DNA of 64,000 nt from assembly GCA_000611775.1 (NCBI GenBank), contig KK106981.1, positions 2,789,211-2,853,210 of the forward strand, written 5' to 3'. The notes below the pieces were generated by a model that saw only the letters and a program-made list of their open reading frames with translations, had not been told where the DNA came from and searched no databases. The stretch comes from Umbilicaria muhlenbergii. Lineage: Eukaryota > Ascomycota > Lecanoromycetes > Umbilicariales > Umbilicariaceae. Position numbers and translations under genes: made by a program. Positions 8,718 to 17,856 of the stretch are shown in pieces. Positions within the stretch are counted from its first letter, which is position 1; each line of letters opens with the position of its first letter.

Positions 8718-10565
8718 ATGTCCCGGATCGCCGACTCAAACCTCGACCCTGCCTTGTCATCACATGCCCCACGCGACTCCCTCGAACTCGCCTCTCTCGC
8801 ATCCTCCACCCCTCCCCCTGGCCCCAGCTCGCCCTCATCTTCGCCATCCGGTATCTCATCCTCTCGGAAAGCCTCTCTTGAAAACGAAGACCCGCTTTCC
8901 GCTTCCAACAACGCGAACACCCGACCTGATCATGGCGGACGATCTTACTCCGTCTCCTCCGCCTTTGACTTTGCCTCCAACCTCTTTCCCCTCTCTTCAA
9001 CCGCGGGGGGCTACACCGCACTCGGCGCCCCAACTTCAGGGCCGCTCGATGTCAATGGCGGATCCCTGGAGAAACACAAGTCGTTAACCTATCTCAATGG
9101 GCTCTCCTTGATTGTTGGTCTTATTATCGGCTCAGGGATCTTCTCCTCACCCAGCCAGGTCAACGCCAACGCAGGCTCACCGGGCGCTTCACTCGTGGTC
9201 TGGGCTGTAGCAGGAGTTTTGGCTTGGACGGGCGCAGCCAGCTATGCAGAACTAGGAGGAGCCATACCCTTGAATGGAGGCGCACAAGTTTATCTATCCA
9301 AGATCTTCGGAGAGCTATGGGGCTTCCTCTTCACGTGGTGCGCCGTCTTCGTGCTAAAACCTGGATCTGCTGCAATCATCGCCATCATCTTCGGAGAATA
9401 CGTGGTACGGGCGGCCATTGGAGCCGACGCAGTGAGCGTGAGTCCCTGGATCAACAAAGGGGTAGCAATCGGCGGCTTAGCAACCGTCACGCTTCTGAAC
9501 TGCGTCTCAACGAAGTTAGGCACTAGGATGGGCGACGTATTCATGTTCTTCAAATTCGTCGCCTTACTAGGAGTGACAATCACCGGCATCGTCGTAGCCG
9601 CCACAGGCTTCACATGGAAAGGCGAACCCAACACCGACTGGAAGACGCAAGGCTGGTTCGCCGGCACAAGCACAAACCCCTCCAACTGGGCCGTGGCACT
9701 ATATGCCGGACTATGGGCCTTCGACGGCTGGGACAATACCAACTACGTCGTCGGCGAATTCCTGCACCCCTCGCGCGACCTCCCCCGCGTCATCCACACC
9801 GCCATGCCCCTCGTCATCTTCTCCTACCTCCTCGCCAACGTCGCCTACATCTTCGTGCTCCCGCTCTCTATCATCGAAAGCAGCAACACCATCGCCGTCC
9901 AATTCGGCTCCGTCGTCTTCGGCCCCGTCGGCTCCCTCGTCCTCGCTTTGACCGTCGGGGGGAGCTGCTTCGGCGCCCTTAACGCTACCACGTTCACGAG
10001 CGGGCGGCTGGTGTACGCGGCGGGAAAGGAGGGGTTCTTGCCGTCATTGTTCGGACGGATTGGATTACCGGGGAGTGGTGGAGTCGAAATGGGAATGGGG
10101 CGGCTGAGAACGCGGTCTTGGTTTAGCAAGTGGTTGACGAGGGTTCTTGGGGATGAGGACGGCGGCTTCGGATATACGCCCATCAACGCTATGACGCTCA
10201 ACGGGCTCCTCACCGCGTGCTATATCGTTGTCGGCGAGTTCAGTACCCTTCTTACCTTCTACGGCGTCGCGGGCTACAGTTTCTATTTCCTGACCGTGCT
10301 GGGCTTGATTGTGCTGAGAGTACGCGAGCCTTATCTGGAACGGCCGTATCGGACGTGGATCAGTACGCCTATCATCTTTTGCTGCGTTAATTTGTTTTTG
10401 CTCAGTCGAGCCGTTTTCGCGGAACCGGTGCAGACGGTTATGGTGGTGGGGTTTGTGGGGTGTGGGGTGCCGGTTTATTTCTGGAGGGTTAGGGGGAGAG
10501 GGGGGAGGAGGAAGGGAGGGCAGGAGGGGGGGTGGAAGTTTTGGAAGAGGTGGGGGAGGGGGTGA
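8718..10565 (+). CDS. L-type amino-acid permease (LAT/Mup family of the APC superfamily)
   Basis: Intronless gene, 615 residues. The frame is open from a TTG at 8691, but the first ATG is at 8718 (MSRIADSNLD). A Ser/Pro-rich cytosolic tail of about 115 residues precedes the transporter core. TM1 carries the substrate-binding signature LIVGLIIGSGIFSSPSQV (about residues 129-146), followed by further hydrophobic segments such as SLVVWAVAGVLAWTGAASYA and NGLLTACYIVVGEFSTLL, about 12 in total. The pattern VGSGIF.SP..V...GS.G..L..W..AG.L fits L-type and methionine (Mup1/Mup3) permeases rather than the yeast AAT family. Substrate cannot be fixed from sequence; neutral amino acids are likely. The C-terminal tail (RGRGGRRKGGQEGG) is translated from an almost pure purine-rich strand. 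It converges on MTQ1 with 111 bp between stops. Confidence 0.88.
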   Translation: MSRIADSNLDPALSSHAPRDSLELASLASSTPPPGPSSPSSSPSGISSSRKASLENEDPLSASNNANTRPDHGGRSYSVSSAFDFASNLFPLSSTAGGYTALGAPTSGPLDVNGGSLEKHKSLTYLNGLSLIVGLIIGSGIFSSPSQVNANAGSPGASLVVWAVAGVLAWTGAASYAELGGAIPLNGGAQVYLSKIFGELWGFLFTWCAVFVLKPGSAAIIAIIFGEYVVRAAIGADAVSVSPWINKGVAIGGLATVTLLNCVSTKLGTRMGDVFMFFKFVALLGVTITGIVVAATGFTWKGEPNTDWKTQGWFAGTSTNPSNWAVALYAGLWAFDGWDNTNYVVGEFLHPSRDLPRVIHTAMPLVIFSYLLANVAYIFVLPLSIIESSNTIAVQFGSVVFGPVGSLVLALTVGGSCFGALNATTFTSGRLVYAAGKEGFLPSLFGRIGLPGSGGVEMGMGRLRTRSWFSKWLTRVLGDEDGGFGYTPINAMTLNGLLTACYIVVGEFSTLLTFYGVAGYSFYFLTVLGLIVLRVREPYLERPYRTWISTPIIFCCVNLFLLSRAVFAEPVQTVMVVGFVGCGVPVYFWRVRGRGGRRKGGQEGGWKFWKRWGRG

Positions 10566-10676
10566 GGGGGTAAGAAGTAGTTTTCTGGGAGACACCCGCC
10601 TGTGTATTGAATTATCTCCACATCGTCCATTTACCATACTCTCTTTCACCGTCTGATTCTTGGCAACGGGATGTCA

Positions 10677-11865
10677 TCATTTCCCAACCCGTCCTATCCA
10701 CCTCCCACCCCCTCCCCTCCAACAAACCACCGCCCTCCCATTTCCCTCCCCCTTAACCCTCACCCTCCTCCCACCCACATCAACCACCTCCCCCCCCTCC
10801 TCCCACCCCCTCCCCTCATCCACCCAATCCCTCCAAATCTCGCACCCATCCCACACCCCCCTCCCCACCACCACCATCCCAGCTACCCTTACCGCCTGCG
10901 CCATCCCTCCCACCTCCACCAGCACAACCTTCGCCCCCACTCCCCCGGCTATCTCCAGCACCCTTGGGTAAAACTCATCCCCCGCCTCTACCCCTCGACC
11001 CCTACCCTTACCCCTACCCAACCCCCCCTTACCCCAATCCTCTCCCGTATCCATCGGCGGCGGCACCAGCGCCCCCCTCGGCTCCCAATTCCGCACCCCG
11101 CGCTCCGTATCCCGCTCATACCCCGACGGGGACACATACGGCGGGTTCGACACCACTACATCCCAGTCCCCCCAGTCGTGGCCGTCCTTTTTCAACACAT
11201 CCGCGCGTTCGAAACGGACGGAAGAGGAGGCGGAGGCGGGGAGGTGGGCGTGGCGGATGTTGTGGTGCAGGTTTTGGCGCGCGAGGGCGAGGGAGCGGGG
11301 GGAGAGGTCGATGCCGTGGATGTGGACGGAGGGGTGGAGGGGATGTAGGTTGGGGGGGAAGAGGGAGGAAAGGTGGAGGAAGAGGAGGAGGGAGATGCAG
11401 CCGGAGCCGGTGCAGAGGTCGAGGATGCGGAGAGGACGGGGGAGGGGGTGGGGGTGCGTTTGGAAGTGGGTGAGGAGGAGGTGGGAGAGGTGGAGGGTGA
11501 GGGATTCGGTTTCGGGTCTGTGCCAGGGTTAGTATACGCAGGTTCGTAGGATGGAGACGAGATGGGTACCGGGGGATCAACACGCCGGGCTTACAGAGGA
11601 TTTCGAGGTCGCCGAAGGGTTGCGTGCCGAGGATGTATTGGAGGGGTTTTCCTCGCGCTCGCTCGATACACATTTGATGCAGTGAAGACCGCCATCTTTG
11701 CCTCCTGTCCGAGGCAGAGTTGGAGGCTTTTGCTTGGGCATGTTCGCGTAGCCAGCGGAGCTCGTTGCGGGCGGAGGGGAGGTCACGGCAGGTGCGGAGG
11801 AGGAGGGGGAGGAAGGGGTCAATGGCGTGGGCGCGGAGGAGGAGGGAGGTGGGTAGGCGGGGCAT
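10677..11865 (-). CDS. MTQ1: HemK/PrmC-type release-factor glutamine methyltransferase, mitochondrial (Mtq1-like)
   Basis: Two exons, 11865-11570 and 11517-10677, separated by a 52-nt intron (GTACCC..CACAG, branch TACTAAC), giving 378 residues. The start MPRLPTSLLLRAHAIDPFLP follows a short out-of-frame upstream ATG. Conserved parts in order are the N-terminal helical region with GKPLQYILGTQPFGDL, the split motif PR|PETE across the intron, the AdoMet loop DLCTGSGCIS, and the catalytic NPPY (VVSNPPYVSPSGYERD) that binds the target glutamine. Yeast Mtq1 methylates the GGQ glutamine of the mitochondrial release factor Mrf1. Compared with bacterial PrmC, this copy has a long Gly/Arg-rich insertion (about residues 230-260). 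The coding strand is C-rich in the middle and G-rich at the 3' end. Confidence 0.88.
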
Positions 11866-12112
11866 TCATGGTATTGTGAGGGGGTAAGAAGATGATGGTC
11901 TGGTGGAAGGAGCTCGGGGATTGAGTGGTGTGGATTGGCTGTCCGACTCGGAGCACTCGATGCATTTGTGGCTAGCCGAAGCTGCACCGGCATTAGCGTG
12001 CACGCTTGCGGTAGCGGCCCGCTCGGTCCGAAAGCTTGGTGCCTTTACCATAACTCAAGGTTAGCAGATAACAACCCTAACGACCTCTGCCTTACAGCCC
12101 GTCGCGGACTGG

Positions 12113-13234
12113 ATGCTCATGGCGGTCCCTGGTGCCATCTGGAAGCCACCATGGAAGACGGCACTCTGTGCTTCTTTCAAAGTCCCATGTCTGTCGTTCC
12201 AATGTCTTTCTCAGTCCCACCCACCTCCTCCTCCACCATTTCCCGCCATCAAAACATGTCCATCCCCCACATGTTCATGTGCTGCCACCCCCGCCGGCCT
12301 CGATATAGATCATCAAAGGCCTCTATCGGGGACGATGCCAGCTTACAACCAGCATGTTGTGATTTGCACGGGAAAAAATGACTGGCCAAGTCGCATCGAA
12401 GATGAGAAACCTAGAGGGTTATTCAGACTTCGACCCCTTGCTCATCATCTGAAACGTTGCTTGGGGCCAAAGGGACCTTTGCACAATGTGAGTCGAGCTG
12501 GGAGGGGGTGTCCGAAAACATGCAGGATACTGATGTCATGGGGGCTCTAGCCCTACAACAATGTCATGATCACCAACTCCTCCTTCCCATCAGATCGGGA
12601 TCTATGGCTGAGTCGGAGTTGGATCAGTTCAGTCTATATATTCCCCAGTTTTCAGTATTTAAGAAGGCTTCCCAATTGGTCACTAAGCGCGCAGGCAATG
12701 GCTAGCGCGTATCTATTAGGCCCAAACCAGGAAGATCGAGCTGCCGCTGCCACGTATGCTGACCGCTTTGCGAATACCCGAAAGGGTTTCGACTCTCTTT
12801 GCCGGGAAGTCAGCGAAGTCATTGTTCTCATTTGCGGCCACGGCGGTAGGGATCAACGCTGCGGCGTCATGGGCCCTTTGTTAAAAGCACAATTTTTACG
12901 ACTCTTAGGCGCTCGAGGAGTTGATACCTTGGGCGGCGGCGGAAGGCGGTTCCCATTGGTAGCCGACATAGATCATAGCATTGTGCGGGCGAGAGTGGGC
13001 CTGGTTAGTCACATTGGTGGACACGCCTTTGCGGGCAATGTTATCATCTACGTCCCACCTTCCTTCACTGTGGGAGGTAAGAGGAACCCCTTAGCCGGAA
13101 AGGGTATCTGGTACGGACGAGTTGAACCAAAGCATGTTGAAGGGATCATTGAAGAGACCATCTTTAAGGGTAAAGTCATTGCCGACTTATTTAGAGGCGG
13201 CATCGAGCAGGGTGGCAATATTTTGCGTCTCTAA
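12113..13234 (+). CDS. AIM32: Aim32-like thioredoxin-fold ferredoxin (sucrase/ferredoxin-like family)
   Basis: Two exons, 12113-12487 and 12551-13234, with a 63-nt intron (GTGAGT..CTCTAG), phase 0, giving 373 residues minus the stop. Exon 1 carries TCPSPTCSCAATPAGLDIDH and YNQHVVICTGKNDW. Exon 2 carries NNVMITNSSFPS, the Cys/His motif CGHGGRDQRCG, SHIGGHAFAGNVIIYVPPS and GIWYGRVEPKHVEGI, all hallmarks of Aim32 relatives, which are thioredoxin-like [2Fe-2S]-type redox proteins of mitochondria. The first about 45 residues are basic with no acidic residues, fitting a presequence. The exact start is uncertain (a second ATG is two codons downstream, and an upstream exon using the CTTACAG at 12091 is possible). 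There is a loop of about 18 residues before SHIGGH. It is divergent from MTQ1. Confidence 0.85.
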
Positions 13235-13966
13235 TAGTTGGGACCTTTCGATACTATCGATGTCGGTTATTATCAAACATTAGGGTTTCGGTATCTATTA
13301 GGCGTGTGCGGTAAGGTTTGCTCTTAGAAGCATATGGTATCTGGCGCATTCCACTCATGATGGGAGCTGGGTGCTAGTTAGAAGAAGAGGGCATCCGGGG
13401 CATTCCACTCAGATCATAACACCGTACTTATATCTTGGTATTGCTATCCGCATCACCTGCTATATTGTTTATTGGCCTTAGCAGAAAGAAGTTAGCAGCT
13501 GGCTTCATTCTCGGTGGTTAAAAGCCTCCCGCCATTGTTCTCAGGCCCACAGACCCTAAGTAATCTCCTAATCCCATTGCCATCTCTCCTGCAAAGGTTA
13601 TGACACTCCTCTAACAAGTCCGAGTACAATCAAGTCTTCTCTCTTGTGAACTTCTATGTGTTTCTCAACAGCTGTTGGCAGCAGCCAAGATCTGGTGTAT
13701 AGGGTCAGATATCTCCGCGAGAGAACGTCAAAATTGCCCGGGAGTGAAGCTGGAAGCTCGCAGTAGCCCATTTTCTATCGCCGGTGATTGCGATATGACT
13801 TGTCATTTTTGTGCGTGTTTAGGAGGAAGCACCTAGCGTCGTGAGGTCCGTGCGCTGGTTTAATGTGGTTAGGGCTGGCGTTGACAATGGACAATGGGGG
13901 AAACATATAAAGATCTGCAAACGACAAAGAAAAAGAACAAGAAGACGTGGAGCAGCAACCAGAAGG
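13235..13966. other. Intergenic region before the Cys-rich array
   Basis: About 730 bp with no supported gene; two overlapping minus-strand frames near 13775-14010 look incidental. It contains paired short similarities (GGGCATTCCACTCA-like text near 13345 and 13400). The 3' end grades into the first repeat unit of the array. Confidence 0.4.
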
Positions 13967-14043
13967 CAATGGCATTGTTGAAGCCTCCCATAGTCATCCT
14001 CAGCGTACAAAGATCATAGAAAGCACCTTAACCGTCTATAAAA
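13967..14043 (+). promoter_or_regulatory. Array promoter, copy A (palindrome, ACAAAG motif, TATA block)
   Basis: CAATGGCATTG (an 11-bp palindrome around a central G) at 13967-13977 is followed by TACAAAGATCAT near 14006 and ACCGTCTATAAAA ending at 14043. The same three elements in the same order precede the other copies of this gene family. Confidence 0.6.
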
Positions 14044-14192
14044 CCCGCCATGATGACCACTCCAGTTGGACCATCAACTCCTGATCTCCTCAACACACCA
14101 AATTCAGTCACAAACCCACAGCTAAACCAACCGACACATCCACAGCAAGCAGCAAAAAACTCACCCCACTCACCTCACCGTCAACCGTCACC

Positions 14193-14381
14193 ATGTGTTC
14201 GCAAACAATCAAGTCCTACACCTGCGGCCACTCCGGCTACTACACACTCGTTCGCTGCGGCAGCAGAAGCTGCACCGTCGTCATGTTCTACTACGAGTAC
14301 AGCAGAAACGTGTGCAGAGACTGCAGCCGGGTGGACACCAACGGCAGGCCAAACGGTAACAATTCTTCCAGATACTACTGA
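14193..14381 (+). CDS. Small Cys-rich 'MC..CGH' protein, array copy A
   Basis: A 62-residue intronless product starting MCSQTIKSYTCGHSGYYTL, with later RCGSRSC and CRDC. The spaced Cys/His pairs (CGH, then C..C, then CRDC) look like a minimal zinc-binding fold; no known enzyme or toxin family is recognised. The start is chosen because ATG-TGT opens copies A, B and E identically and copy C as ATG-TGC, about 150 bp after the TATA block. A longer overlapping frame from 14050 is Pro/Thr/Ser low-complexity and starts in the leader, so I reject it. The 3' flank (GTGAGTCTTTCC..., then TGTAGCTTGGGG-like text) is shared with the downstream copies, showing the copies arose by duplication of a unit of roughly 0.7-1 kb. 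Confidence 0.62.
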   Translation: MCSQTIKSYTCGHSGYYTLVRCGSRSCTVVMFYYEYSRNVCRDCSRVDTNGRPNGNNSSRYY

Positions 14382-15085
14382 AGAGGAAGGAGGAGGTGAG
14401 TCTTTCCCGTCCGGGTTTGCTTTTTGGCTAGGTGTCAGATCGTAGCTTGGGGGGATTAGACTGGTTGTGGCGTTTTGGGCTTGTGGGATTGGTAAGTTAG
14501 TTAGGAAAATTGATACTTTTTTTCAATCAGATGTTACGCTCCATTGATATTTAAATCATAAAAATCTCATCAGATGCACGTGCGAAGAGAGCAATTTCAT
14601 GTTCAGCAAGTATAATTGATTTTTAGGCCTCTTTTGTCTTCACAGAAATTGTTGCAGATGTAGGAATTGAGCTTAATCAGGGCCTATGAAGCAGTCACGT
14701 CACCCATTAGTAGCAGTAGCAGGAGTAGTATTTAGTTTGCTTTGCTCAACGAAGCAATGGAAGATCTCAACTCAGAATTCTACACAGACACCGATCTTGA
14801 CACACGCTTGCAAAAAAATAACTTTATTCAGCATGTTTTCCATCTGCGGCATCAAAAGAAGATCAATAACATTCAAAAGTATACTCAAGAGGGGGAAAAA
14901 AGACATTGTGGAAGCCTTCAACAATATTCTCAGCTACGAAGACTGTACAAAGGATCTTGATCATTTGTTTGAATCATCATAACTATCACTTTATCTAAAC
15001 CATCACCTCCTGATCTCCTCATCACATTCACAGCAAGCATCATCAAGCGTCCTACCAACCTCTTTCTCAACCATTAACTGTCATC
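14382..15085 (+). repeat. Array spacer A-B, including a segment repeated at 30.8 kb
   Basis: Contains the shared 3' flank, a TTTTTCAA tract with CTCCATTGA, then a segment (14686-14800) that reappears at 30785-30890. Copy B's promoter follows in decayed form: AGACATTGTGGAAGCC near 14904 keeps only half the palindrome, GTACAAAGGATC is present near 14946, and the TATA block has become CTTTATCTAAACC. The leader text CCTGATCTCCTCA is retained near 15008. Confidence 0.6.
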
Positions 15086-15295
15086 ATGTGTTTTGCAGAC
15101 TACATCTTAGACGTCCTCTACGCAAGTCATCAGTGTTGGTACTACGTCCTGAATTGGATCAATCGCAACGACGGCTTCCACCCCGCAAACGAGGAATACT
15201 ATGGGAATCTTCGACGAGACGGCTGCAGCAACTACAGCCGGCCAGACATCAGTGATGAGTATAAACGTAGCAGTGGTACCGAAGAGAAAAAGTGA
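15086..15295 (+). pseudogene. Degenerate array copy B of the 'MC..CGH' gene
   Basis: An open frame of 69 codons beginning MCFADYILDVLYASHQCWYY and ending in the family tail EEKK. The position, leader and 3' flank match the other copies, but the CGH motif has become ASH and most Cys pairs are gone; the promoter TATA block is also altered. It still encodes an uninterrupted short protein, so it is either a decaying copy or one diverged beyond the family's Cys pattern. I favour decay because promoter and coding signals are eroded together. Confidence 0.5.
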
Positions 15296-15774
15296 GAGGG
15301 GGGCGTGAATCATTCCCATCCAGGTTTGCAGTTTGAATTATGCGTCAGGTTGTAGCTTCGGGGATTGAAATGACTGTGGCGTTATGTTGTGGTTGGGGGA
15401 TGGGTAGGTTAGTAAGTTAGGTAGAAGTTTTAGAACTCTTTTTCAACCTTATTATTCTTCATTGACTTGGTGATGAACTTTGAATATTGCACAATAGACT
15501 CATTGTAATCATAAGAACTAAGAATTTTGATGTCTAGATCGTGAAATGACTCAACAGATGCATGCGCGTTAATTTGGCTCTGCGCAAAAAGCAACACCAG
15601 GGACCGCTCTTAGTAAACACAGAGAGACAATATTATAAGAGAGTAACCTCACGTTCAGCACAGGTATGATTAGTTTCTAGAGCCCCTTTTGCAAAACCAC
15701 GGCTTTGTTGAATACTTTCATCCTCAACGTTAAAGGAAGATCAATAACGTCAAAAAGCATCTCAAGGAGAGAAG
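15296..15774 (+). repeat. Array spacer B-C
   Basis: Shared 3' flank (AATGACTGTGGCGTT, GTAGGTTAGTAAGTTAG, CTCTTTTTCAACC) aligned by eye with the flanks after copies A, C and D, then ATTTGGCTC/ACGTTCAGCA text also seen after copy A. No gene. Confidence 0.55.
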
Positions 15775-15924
15775 ACAATGGCATTGTTGAACAGTCATCT
15801 CCAAAGACAAAGATCGTACGGAAAGCATATCAGAGGGGAAAACAATAACATTGTTGAAGCCCTTAACAGCGAACATTTCTCCAAAACCAAGACCGTACAA
15901 ACACCATCAAACTGTCTATATAAA
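15775..15924 (+). promoter_or_regulatory. Array promoter, copy C, with two palindromes
   Basis: A perfect 13-bp palindrome ACAATGGCATTGT at 15775-15787, followed by ACAAAGATCGTACGGAAAGC. A second, one-mismatch version ACAATAACATTGT lies at 15842-15854, then AAGACCGTACAAAC and the TATA block ACTGTCTATATAAA ending at 15924. The doubling of the palindrome/ACAAAG block suggests a local duplication of the promoter. Confidence 0.65.
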
Positions 15925-16050
15925 TCATCACACTCAGCTCTCTCACGGAATCATCAGCTCCTGATCTCCTCATCCCACTCACAAAACCACAGCCAACTCA
16001 ACTCAGACATCCACAGCAAGCACCACTCAACCCCTCTCTCAACCGTCAGC

Positions 16051-16290
16051 ATGTGCATCGCAATCGTAACCTTCATTTGCGGTCACTCAAACTACTTCGG
16101 GGTCTGTTGCGGCGAAACCAACATCGAATCCCACACCACAAAGTACTACAAGGCCCTCGAAGAGCTCTGCAGCACCTGCAGCGGGAGGCCAAACCTCTGC
16201 AGCGACTGCGCCCTGGCTGACATCAACCACAAAGAAGATGGTAGCAGTGCTCCTGAAGAAGGTAGCAATGCTACTGAACAGAAGAAGTGA
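16051..16290 (+). CDS. Small Cys-rich 'MC..CGH' protein, array copy C
   Basis: A 79-residue product starting MCIAIVTFICGHSNYFGVCC and ending NATEQKK; the frame is open further upstream to 15778, but that would start before the TATA block, so ATG-TGC at 16051 is preferred. Cys/His spacing is CGH, then CC, then CSTCSGRPNLCSDC, giving the best-preserved putative metal-binding pattern in the array. There is no signal peptide or membrane segment, so a soluble intracellular protein is likely. Function unknown. Of the five copies this one has the most complete promoter and Cys pattern. Confidence 0.65.
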   Translation: MCIAIVTFICGHSNYFGVCCGETNIESHTTKYYKALEELCSTCSGRPNLCSDCALADINHKEDGSSAPEEGSNATEQKK

Positions 16291-16540
16291 GAGGGTGAGG
16301 TGAGTCTTTCCTGTCGAGCTTTGCTTTTTGTTGATGCGTCAGACTGTAGCTTGAGGGAGTAGAACTGGCTGCGGCGTTTGTGTTTGTGAGATTGAGTAAG
16401 TTGATAAGTTAGATAAAATAAATCATGACTCTTTTTCCAACCTGAGTATTCATCATTATTGACAATGACTTTGTTGAACATTCTTTCATCTGCCACATCA
16501 AAGACAAACCAACAACATCAAAAAGCATAGCAAAGAAAAG
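16291..16540 (+). repeat. Array spacer C-D
   Basis: Shared 3' flank after copy C (GTGAGTCTTTCCTGTCGAGC, GCGTCAGACTGTAGCTTG), then CTCTTTTTCCAACC and a one-mismatch palindrome ACAATGACTTTGT near 16461. Confidence 0.55.
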
Positions 16541-16605
16541 ACAATGACATATTTGAGGAAAGATGCACAAAGACCGTGAGAGGAACACTAACCGTCTATA
16601 TAAAA
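16541..16605 (+). promoter_or_regulatory. Array promoter, copy D
   Basis: ACAATGACATAT at 16541 is a degraded palindrome. GCACAAAGACCGTGAG follows and the TATA block ACCGTCTATATAAAA is intact at 16591-16605. Confidence 0.5.
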
Positions 16606-16728
16606 CCCTCACACCCACCTCCTTCACAGAATCATCAACTCACTGATCTCCTCACTACACCCACAAACCCACAGCCAACTCAACTCACACATCCACAGCA
16701 AGCACCACTCTTCAAAAACACATCACCC

Positions 16729-16956
16729 CTGTGTTTCGCAGTCGTCACCTTCAACTGCGGTCACACTGAGCTGTACGCCTTCAATCGCTGTGAAACAGAC
16801 AACAACGGCTCACACGCCACAAAGTTCTGGAAGGCCCCCGAAAAGTGCTGCCACATCTGCAGCCCGCCCATCTGCAACTCCGGCTCTCAGCCCATCGCTG
16901 AGCGCATCGCCGTCGAGGGGGTTGAAGTTAGCACTGTTACCGAAGAGAAGAAGTGA
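16729..16956 (+). pseudogene. Array copy D of the 'MC..CGH' gene, conserved start codon replaced by CTG
   Basis: Where the other copies have ATG-TGT/TGC, this one reads CTG-TGT (16729-16734), followed by the intact family sequence CFAVVTFNCGHTELYAFNRC, then CCHICSPPIC, and the tail EEKK. The Cys pattern and promoter are well kept. The next in-frame ATG upstream (16576) lies before the TATA block and would probably not be in the mRNA. So either translation begins at the CTG, or a downstream start is used, or the copy is dead through loss of its start. Close similarity to copy C (VTFxCGHxxxY) suggests a recent split. Confidence 0.55.
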
Positions 16957-17564
16957 GAGAGGGTGAGGTGAGTCTTTCCTTTCCGGGTCGGCTCTTTGGG
17001 TTCCGCGTCAGACTGTAGCTCGGTCGGCTCGTTCGGGAGAGTGGGGAACTGGCTGTGGTGGTTTTTTGAGCTTGTGGGTGGTTGAGGTAATTAGGTAGGA
17101 AATCAACAAACACTCTTTTTCAACAGATGTTCTGCTCCATTCCATTGACTTGATGAAGGATTCTGAATGCTCTGAAAGCCCATTTGCGACAGTGATGACA
17201 TGTGTACTATTGAGTTACCTTGAGATCGTAATAAACTGACTAGGCCCAGTCGCGTTTGGTATGGCCTTGCGCAAAGAACGAATGTGAGGGAACCCCTTTT
17301 GGAAGACGCAGCCGTTTGGAAGACGCACAGAGTGACAATGTAGTAAGAGAGCAAATCCATGCCTACGCATAGAGACAATGTAGTAAGAGACTAAATACGC
17401 CTCCAGCAAGCGTGATTGGTTTCCGGGACTTCCTATGGCTGCGCTGAATATATTGCGGACAGAGAGCAGCAGAAAAGGCTGCAAAACGATGGCTTTGCCA
17501 ATGGAGTGTAGATCCACGATGTCAAAGGGAATTCAGCGACATCGAAGAGCGTGACAAAGGAAAA
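16957..17564 (+). repeat. Array spacer D-E
   Basis: Shared 3' flank (GTGAGTCTTTCCTTTCCGGG, GACTGTAGCTCGG), CTCTTTTTCAACAGATG with CTCCATTCCATTGACTTG, then an internal duplication with GACAATGTAGTAAGAGA twice (near 17330 and 17372). No gene. Confidence 0.55.
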
Positions 17565-17717
17565 ACAATGGCATTGTACGGGAGCTGCAGAAGGACACAG
17601 CGCCAAATTCATACAAAACAACCACAACAAAGAAAAGACAATGGCATTGTACACAAACTGCACAAAGGCAGAGTAGCATGTACAGAGACATCACGTCTCA
17701 CTTAACTAGTATATAAA
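17565..17717 (+). promoter_or_regulatory. Array promoter, copy E, with two perfect palindromes
   Basis: ACAATGGCATTGT occurs perfectly at 17565-17577 and again at 17638-17650, 73 bp apart. TGCACAAAGGCAGAG follows the second, and TATATAAA is at 17710-17717. The palindrome-to-TATA distance of roughly 65-70 bp matches copies A and C. Confidence 0.68.
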
Positions 17718-17856
17718 CCTGTAGAATCCCTCAAGTTCATCTCCATCGCTCGACTTCACCCTCAGCAGATCCTCAGCAGACACCAGAACACCACCAGCAG
17801 CCTCAACCCTCCCATCAGCCAGTCCGCCAAGCTCATCCCGAGCCCCCACCGCAACG

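Noticed and set aside
10671-11473. Plus-strand Pro/Arg-rich frames opposite MTQ1
   Set aside because: Low-complexity shadows caused by the C-rich/G-rich strand bias; MTQ1 carries all conserved motifs on the minus strand.
13345-13415. Near-duplicate GGCGCATTCCACTCA / GGGGCATTCCACTCA as a terminal repeat of a mobile element
   Set aside because: Only about 15 bp shared, with nothing element-like between or beside them.
14050-14445. 131-codon frame overlapping array copy A
   Set aside because: Pro/Thr/Ser-rich out-of-frame reading that starts in the leader just after the TATA block; the MC..CGH frame is the one shared with the other copies.
14686-14982. 98-codon frame in the array spacer
   Set aside because: Falls in the segment repeated at 30.8 kb, where the frame is not kept; no protein features.
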